A DNA stretch of 64,000 bases from Isoetes taiwanensis (Eukaryota; Streptophyta; Lycopodiopsida; Isoetales; Isoetaceae). The notes beneath the pieces are model-generated. The model was given only the letters and a program-made list of their open reading frames with translations, had not been told where the DNA came from and searched no databases. The position numbers and the translations under genes are program-made. The stretch covers positions 1,741,279 to 1,805,278 of the forward strand of contig JAJEKV010000126.1 in NCBI GenBank assembly GCA_021234155.1, in the 5' to 3' direction. Every line of letters starts with the position of its first letter. Position 1 is the first letter of the stretch. Below are positions 57,967 through 64,000 of this stretch, piece after piece.

Positions 57967-59005
57967 GAAGTGCTTGCACACAACAAACAACCACACAACC
58001 CTAATTCACACAACCCTAAAAAAACCCTCCACCAAAGGATTTGCCCTTTTTCTAAAATCAACGGCTAACAAAAGGGTGCACTCTAGAAATACTATTTAGT
58101 ACACCTGGATGAATACGACCACCAAATCATATGAAAACCTTAGAGAAAATAGTACAAAAACACAAAACAAAACCCCCTGTCATAATGCTACATATTGCCA
58201 ATAAGCTTTCTACCCTTTCTAGTCATCAGCCATTTTTCTTCAAAGCTTTCGAGATCCCTTAGCATCTCTTGTAGAGAGCAAGAGATTCAATTCCAAACCA
58301 TCATCAAAGGAGAAATCACATCGATGAAGAGCTTTTCCCTGCTTGGTTTGCCAATTTGGCGTCTCTTTCCATGTTGTGACATGTTCTTCTCCGATCTTGT
58401 ATTTTTCTTGGCGATCTTTCAACCTTTGACCTCGATCCCGTTTTGATAAGGAAAGTCTCTTTTTGTCGAGGGAGCTTTTGTGCATTTTCATGCGAGCCCT
58501 TATTCGAGAATGCCATCGATCCGAGCCATCGTGTCGAATTCTCGAGCAGGCGGCAGCATGCATCTCCATGCATGTATACGATTTATCTGCGTTTCAAGAT
58601 AGCGGATAAATCCGCTTCTTCTTGAGCTAGTTGAAGGTCCTTTATAGTATATATATCCATCTTGTCATTGTTCATCCTTATCAGCCGTCTAATAGCCTCT
58701 CCCCTTTGGTCGATTGTCCCACCCACCCCCCCTTCCCATACGGCGCTTTGTCTTAGATTTCTTCTTTTCATCATGTTTAGACCTTAAGTCCGTGTCATGG
58801 TTCCGAGCAATGCTAGCCTTCTTGCTAAGAGTTTGATCCATGTAATACTATAGAAGCAGACTCTTTTTTGTTGTTTCTTATATAGATGTATCATATATAG
58901 ATTAAGGGAAGGCGATTATGTTTGGAGATCTTTTTGCTCAATTGTCAGGATGGTCCATGTATAGATTTGGAGAGTTCGTATGGAAGGTCCTTCGGTGGAG
59001 AATAA
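57967..59005. other. Intergenic DNA, no gene recognised
   Basis: The minus-strand frame at 58,583-58,774 (63 codons, ending AQEEADLSAILKRR) is protein-like and helical but not assignable. A segment at 58,470-58,511 (GGAGCTTTTGTGCATTTTCA onward) is duplicated at 60,047-60,088. Confidence 0.3.
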
Positions 59006-59155
59006 TGGCCCTCGTGTCACTTAATGGTGTTTGTGATTTGGCGTGGTGGTCCTCGTGCCAGGGTTATAGTGGCCTTCGTGACAAGTAATGGTGATGTGAC
59101 TTGGGGTGGTGGCCCTCGTGTCTAGAATATACTGGCCTTTGTGCCAAGAATGGGT
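59006..59155. repeat. ~65-bp tandem repeat with two alternating subunits
   Basis: TGGYCCTCGTGYC-type phrases occur at about 59,006, 59,047, 59,070, 59,111 and 59,134, alternating spacings of ~41 and ~23 bp. That makes a compound period of ~64 bp. Confidence 0.6.
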
Positions 59156-59887
59156 CCATGTATATGTTGTTTCTTCTTTTTGCAGGTTTCCTCGAGGATG
59201 AATTTGGACTAGTGCAGTTCATTGCGATTCGTTATAGTTATAGCATCAAGGGCTTTGCGAGGATCTTAGCTTGTTGGGGTCGTGGGTAGACATTAGCAAT
59301 GAGGGCATATAAATCTTCATTCAAAACTTATTCGAGTTTATAGATGGCAATTTGATGTTTTTGTATTCCCAAAAAGGCCGGTGTGCACGCGGGTTTATTG
59401 AAAGTGTTGGGGTTTATGAAAGTAATCATTTATTGAGGTGACATGAGGAAGTGTTGTAATATTGATTTGGAAATAAAGGGGGAGGGCCATATGGCTCATT
59501 CAGCATGGTCGTCCGGTTGTGATTGGTTTTGTAGGGCAACTAGACTCTAGAAGCATGATGCATTTTATGGGGCTCTGGTTCGTTTGAGAATCGCTATTTC
59601 TTGCAGGTTCTTCATCGACTTCTCATCGGCGTTTTCTTCTCTCTCAACAGTCCCCTTGACTCCCACTCGTCCTCCCTTCATGTGTATATTATTAGAAATG
59701 TTGTTTTTTGTCGCGTGGCACATGTGACCAGCCCCTCGCTTTTCGAGGTTTTTTCTCTATTAGTTTTTTTTGTTGGTGATGTGCAGGTCCAGCGGTGATG
59801 CGCGACTTCGGTATTCTCTGTGGAGCATGGGTTGTTTTTTGTGGGAACATTTAGTAGCCTCGCGTTGTCCAAGCCCCTTACCGATAT

Positions 59888-59950
59888 TTTATCGCTAGGG
59901 TTTTTCCTCGAAAACCCGGAAGGGTGGGGTTTTTTAATCCCTGCGATAAA
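59888..59950. other. Structured element, copy A
   Basis: Outer arms TTTATCGC (59,888-59,895) and GCGATAAA (59,943-59,950) are perfect complements, extended by AGGG/CCCT with one bulged T. The interior contains GGGTTTTTCCTCGAAAACCC (a potential hairpin GGGTTTT/AAAACCC) and GGGGTTTTTTAATCCC. The interior matches copy B at 61,609-61,679, but the outer arms have different sequence there. Confidence 0.6.
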
Positions 59951-60079
59951 CTCTCGACAGGTAAACTAGCCAACATCCATAACACACAATTTTATTTGGA
60001 GTCCAGGTGTTATAACTGGATATTCCCTCTATTCCCTATGTTTTTCGGGAGCTTTTGTCTGTTTTCATGCGAGCCCTTA

Positions 60080-60525
60080 TTCGAGAATAGTACTTTTAGA
60101 CATCTCGTTGAGCTTCCTCATGCATGTTGTTTCAATGCAAATGGAAATACTATCGTTTAAATACAATCATTTTTCCAATCTATTGTAAATTCAGGATGGA
60201 AATGCTATTTCTCAATTAAACATATTCAGCTAGGAATTTGAAAAATGTCTGCCTAGTAATACTTTTAGATAATTGATTAAGCTTTCCCTGGTATTTCAAT
60301 GCAAACAACGATACTATCTATTAAATGCAGTCATTTCCCCAATCTGTTGTAAATTCAGGACAAAAAGACTATTTGTCTCATTTAGACATATTTAAACTAC
60401 GAATTTGGAAAAAGTCTGCCATCCTTTTAGGCATTTGATTAATGCCTATTGCTTCAAGTCAAACAGAGATACTACCTATTAGATATGGTCATTTTCACAA
60501 TATGTTGTAATGCTAGTCAAGGCAA
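60080..60525. repeat. ~160-bp tandem repeat, locus 2
   Basis: Three units with TTCAATGC/TTCAAGTC markers at 60,131, 60,295 and 60,453 (periods 164 and 158). The sequence belongs to the same family as 23,210-24,020. The last unit's TATTAGATATGGTCATTTTCACAAT phrase also closes locus 1. Confidence 0.75.
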
Positions 60526-61608
60526 GAAGAGGATCATTTCATCACTAAACTCCATAATAGAGCAAAGAAACCTTTACGTAAGCACGGATTTTTGCTAACC
60601 CATACATGCCTAAAGGGACGTCTATTAACATCACCAAGCACTCATTCGCTCCAAAGCCGTGTTCTTAAAAACAACCAACACCTCTATCTTAAGCCCTCCT
60701 TTACTAAATTCATGCCTCAGGTCCAGTTGTTTGCATAACTATCTCCTTTGCGCATATCTGGATTGCTGCATTTGATTGCATAAATAAGCCAATTTTGCAG
60801 ACCTAGTAAAATAGAAAGCGAGTCTCAAGAAGCAAATTTTCCATTTGATGGCATCAGTAAGCAAATTTTGTAGGCAGCTTGGTTGATTTACACTAAAATT
60901 TAAAAGCGAGCCAGAGGTAGGAGATTCTTTAAGAACAATCATATGCAAACAGAAAAATCCTAGACCTTGCAAACATTGAATCAATCATGAAAATGCACCT
61001 AATTTGCTAGGTTTTGCCAGTTCTTGCTCGAGTATTTTAAGGCCCAAAGTCTGTGTATAGCTTCGACCTGTGAAATGCCAAAACTGATCAAAGTCAAAGC
61101 TAAGACACAAAAATCAACCAAATAAGCCATAGCATAACGTTCTCTATGCATGCTTTGATCTCTTAGCAAGCCCATGATCGATCAATGTCTCGTCGTCATA
61201 CCTCCTGTTTTTTTGACACATTTACAGATACAACCAATCAATGCACTTTGTCTACCTCTAGATCTGCCACATCACTAAAATTGCATGGCCATGATGGCCC
61301 TAATTATCAAAGATATCCTCTCAAAACAGGCTCTGTCAATGCTGCCAAATGGGAGTCATTGAGGATGAATCTCATACCCTTCAAAGTTGCCCAGCATATG
61401 ATCAAATCGGACGGCGCTATCTTTGAGTTAGTGGGCTGGCCGGCCGCTACATGTGACATTGAGCCGCGGCATCCGTACGGATGCTAGGATCATACAACCG
61501 CCCGAGGGAGGTCATGGACATGCGAGATCGGCTATGTCACCAGTGCGCTTGACATGTACATACACATTTATTTCATGATGATGTATACTTGTACAGTTTG
61601 ACAGCATT
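60526..61608. other. Intergenic DNA, no gene recognised
   Basis: Frames at 60,739-60,984 (-) and 61,185-61,487 (+) lack any recognised motif. I see nothing else that can be supported in this stretch. Confidence 0.3.
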
Positions 61609-61679
61609 CTTATTACTGCCACGGTTTTTCCCTCGAAAACCCTTCGGGGCGGGGGTTTTTTAACCCGGACAGTAATAAG
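61609..61679. other. Structured element, copy B
   Basis: Outer arms CTTATTACTG (61,609-61,618) and CAGTAATAAG (61,670-61,679) are exact complements. The interior holds GGTTTTTCCCTCGAAAACCC and GGGGGTTTTTTAACCC, homologous to copy A at 59,888-59,950. Copies A and B thus share the interior but not the arm sequence, and each keeps its own arms complementary. Confidence 0.65.
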
Positions 61680-61732
61680 TTTGCTGCGCTCCTTTTGGGT
61701 CCCATAGGCCGATTGGTCTCAGTGGACGATAA

Positions 61733-61762
61733 AAACTATTCTATTCTATTCTATTCTATTCC
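61733..61762. repeat. (TATTC)n microsatellite
   Basis: Five or so units of TATTC follow GATAAAAAC, a context like the simple-repeat tail of a non-LTR retrotransposon. A shorter run of the same pentamer lies near 33,774. Confidence 0.7.
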
Positions 61763-63220
61763 TATTATTCTTGACAATCATAGCCGTCCATCTCGTCTTG
61801 TGGCAATTTTAAAAGCCCAGATTGCCCCAATTATCAAATGTTGGTGAAATCAGGCAGCCCTCTATAAGAATATATATAGGTCACATAGTAGTATTAATAA
61901 ATTTGTATATTAATTAAAATAATACTTAATGTCGCATGCGATGTGCCATACAAAATAAGAGAAAAATTAAATTTAAAATATTGATAATTAAACTATAATA
62001 TTTTTTAGAACCAGTGAATTTTTTTAGATAAAATATGCATATTGTACTATACAAATACGTTTTAGAATACTCTTGCATATAGTGTATTGGCTATATACTC
62101 ATAAATGTATAGGTAGTACTCATAGTACATATCTATTGCAAATTATGCATTCAAATTTAAAAGCGTAATTAGTATATTAAATATACTTAAAACATGTATT
62201 CTATGCCTGTTGTATTTTACGTATTTTATAAACTAATTTAAAATGCATGCATTTCATTTGAACAGAATAGTTAATTACAATGGCAACTACATGAGTCCTC
62301 AAGCAGGTCATTTTTTTTAATTGAAAATGGTATATTGTATTTATAGACTCGTGTAGGGGAGTATCCCATCTTTTAGCCTAGAGTATTCAAAATAGGCCTA
62401 TAATCTTGAACTTGAAAGAGGCTAACAAAAAGACAAAAGATGGATCTGACTATCAAAAAAGCCCGTAGGGAACTTTTTCTTCGCCTCAACCATTTTCACT
62501 TTCATCTCCTCAATTTCGTGGTTCGGGATATTTTTTTTACACATCCACCTATGAGGTCCAAAAAGAGAACGTTTAGGCATAAATAAAAGATATGAAGACC
62601 ACTGAATTGAGACATAAAAAGACAATAACAATTGTGCACCTTATGCCTTTGATAGTGCACTTATTGCCTCCAAGGGTCCCTCGTCTAAAACTCCCCTAAA
62701 GGTTAGGGGCATAAAGAACTGCATAATGGAAACACCAAATATATTCTATCGGCTGACATATGTTGTGTCCAGGACCTTGCCATAAAAATGTCACGGTTCT
62801 ATTGCGAACTGCCATTCTTTGGCAAGGGACGCTGCTATCTAGGGTCGATCCCTTATATATGCTCTTCATTTCCAGTTCTTCTCTTATCACCGTTCTCTTG
62901 AGCTAGTTTCTCTACTCTATTTGTTCCTCCTAGCTTCCCTCGTCCCTCCCACCCTGACTTTTGGGGGGGGAGGGAGCTAGGGCTTCTTTTCTTATGGTCG
63001 TATTTTCCTTTCGTGTGGGTTTTATAATAGTTTCATTTTCTTGGCGTGGCACTGTAGCCTCTGAGATAGTATTTATTAGTCATTTTGTTCTCGGCGTGGC
63101 ACTGTAGCCTCCGATGCAACACTAATCAGATGTTTTTTCTGCGATGGTCACTCCGCGGACGGTTCCCGATTGGTCGGCTATTGTTTCTTCCTTGGCGTGG
63201 CTCTAGAGCCTCCGAGTGGG
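61763..63220. other. AT-rich DNA and LINE-like debris, no intact gene
   Basis: 61,880-62,300 is strongly AT-rich. At 62,769 GTGTCCAGGACCTTGCC recurs exactly at 63,246. GGCGTGGCACTGTAGCCTC-type phrases occur at 63,042 and 63,093, and diverged at 63,195. These echo within what is probably a decayed minus-strand LINE. Confidence 0.3.
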
Positions 63221-63244
63221 CCTATGCGTTGGCCGATGTATGTG

Positions 63245-63497
63245 GTGTCCAGGACCTTGCCGTAGAATCGTTGCCTATAATATTATGTAAGATATTAACT
63301 TCTTTCTTGCCTTTATGTTCTTGGAAGCATACTATATCTGGTTGCATTCTCTTTACAACTATTGATAGTTTTTTGCTCTTAACCTCTGAGGATGTTACCT
63401 TTCTAATATTCCATTTCATAATTTCATGATAAAAATAACTTGTGAACTGGCTACCCATCCCCCCTCCCCCCCCTCCAAAACCACCACCAAAACCCAT
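63245..63497 (-). pseudogene. LINE endonuclease N-terminal fragment
   Basis: Minus-strand frame with a Gly-rich start, then IMKWNIRKVTSSEVKSKKL and RMQPDIVCFQEHKGKKEVN. This matches the start of the apurinic-type endonuclease of plant LINE ORF2: (I-x-x-W-N-[IV]-R-G ... P-D-[IV]-[VI]-C-x-Q-E-T-K). The catalytic Glu of QEH(K) is present; the usual Gly after Arg is missing. The frame decays downstream of about 63,280. Confidence 0.6.
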
Positions 63498-64000
63498 GCT
63501 TAATTTTCCTTCGTTTACAACTTAGTATTGCAAGAGCTGCTCAACAGAGGTTAAAACCTTTTGTTCTCATAACATTTATGTTGCCCACCTCAGTATATCT
63601 TTTTTTTTTTTTTTTCATTTTTTATATCTATTAAGCCAAACGAATTTTCAGACATTTCTACATCCCTAACATGCCCATTTGATATTGTCATTGTGTACCT
63701 TAATCTCATTTCTAGGTGCACTCCTCCATGTATTTCTTTGCCACCTTTATCCACAGAGATTATTTCTCAATGTACGCAGACAATGTTGATGATGGTTGGA
63801 AGCAACATCTATATTGATTAAGATGGTTGTTGTTGTAGTGTCTCTCCCTTTATTAGCAACATCTTTAGCCCTTGTATATTATGCTTAGGCAACATCACCT
63901 GCCATTGAACCCTCAAAGGTGAATTCCTTCATTGTATGAAAACCCTACTTGAAGAGGTACCTTACTATCAGGCCCAAATGGAGGGGTAATTACATACTCA
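63498..64000. other. End of window, no gene recognised
   Basis: It contains a 17-bp poly-T run at about 63,600-63,616, possibly the poly-A tail of a minus-strand retroelement. No ORF or repeat structure can be supported in the rest. Confidence 0.3.

Noticed and set aside
59888-61679. Structured element as a hammerhead ribozyme
   Set aside because: GAAA is present, but the required CUGANGA core and cleavage context are absent.

Overview
This window reads as nuclear DNA of a land plant. The evidence is an intron-rich plant-type DNA topoisomerase I, a DUSP12-class phosphatase gene, an intron-containing elongator tRNA-Met, a decayed pentatricopeptide (PPR) gene, and large nested Ty3-type LTR retrotransposons. 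The PPR remnant and the amount of nested retroelement fit a repeat-rich genome such as a fern or lycophyte, but the clade cannot be fixed from sequence alone.

Layout. 1-12.9 kb: no recognisable host gene; diverged repeats, a pyrimidine-rich tract, short tandem duplications and one unassigned small ORF. 12.9-21.6 kb: the only clearly intact gene cluster. A DUSP12-like phosphatase (+, 6 exons, 347 codons) converges on DNA topoisomerase I (-, 17 exons, 880 codons), with tRNA-Met(CAT) (-) between them beside a ~123-bp tandem repeat. 23.2-24.0 kb: a ~160-bp tandem repeat, interrupted by a 5'-truncated LINE with an exact 13-bp target duplication. The same repeat reappears at 60.1-60.5 kb.

24.1-54.7 kb: a ~30.6-kb nest. 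The outer LTR element has LTRs at 24,139-25,716 and 53,125-54,721, an initiator-Met-type primer binding site and a polypurine tract, and it appears to sit inside a minus-strand PPR (pseudo)gene. Inside it lie a ~203-bp repeat array built around a strong dyad (five copies), an unidentified ORF split by a 2.4-kb solo LTR, a Ty3 chromovirus pol with chromodomain (+), a Pif1-type helicase remnant (probably Helitron), and a complete 11.1-kb Ty3-type element on the minus strand that carries ~4 kb of unexplained sequence after its integrase.

54.7-64 kb: the rest of the PPR pseudogene with a 276-bp MITE in it, a fragment resembling the BOU mitochondrial carrier, two copies of a small structured element with self-complementary but mutually different arms, and a LINE endonuclease fragment.

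How it fits together: the two protein genes are housekeeping genes (phosphatase signalling or ribosome-related; chromosome topology) and share no pathway. The rest is repeat biology. Differences between paired LTRs cluster around CG-containing spots while long stretches are identical, so some frameshifts in the mobile elements may be consensus errors at methylated sites and not true decay.
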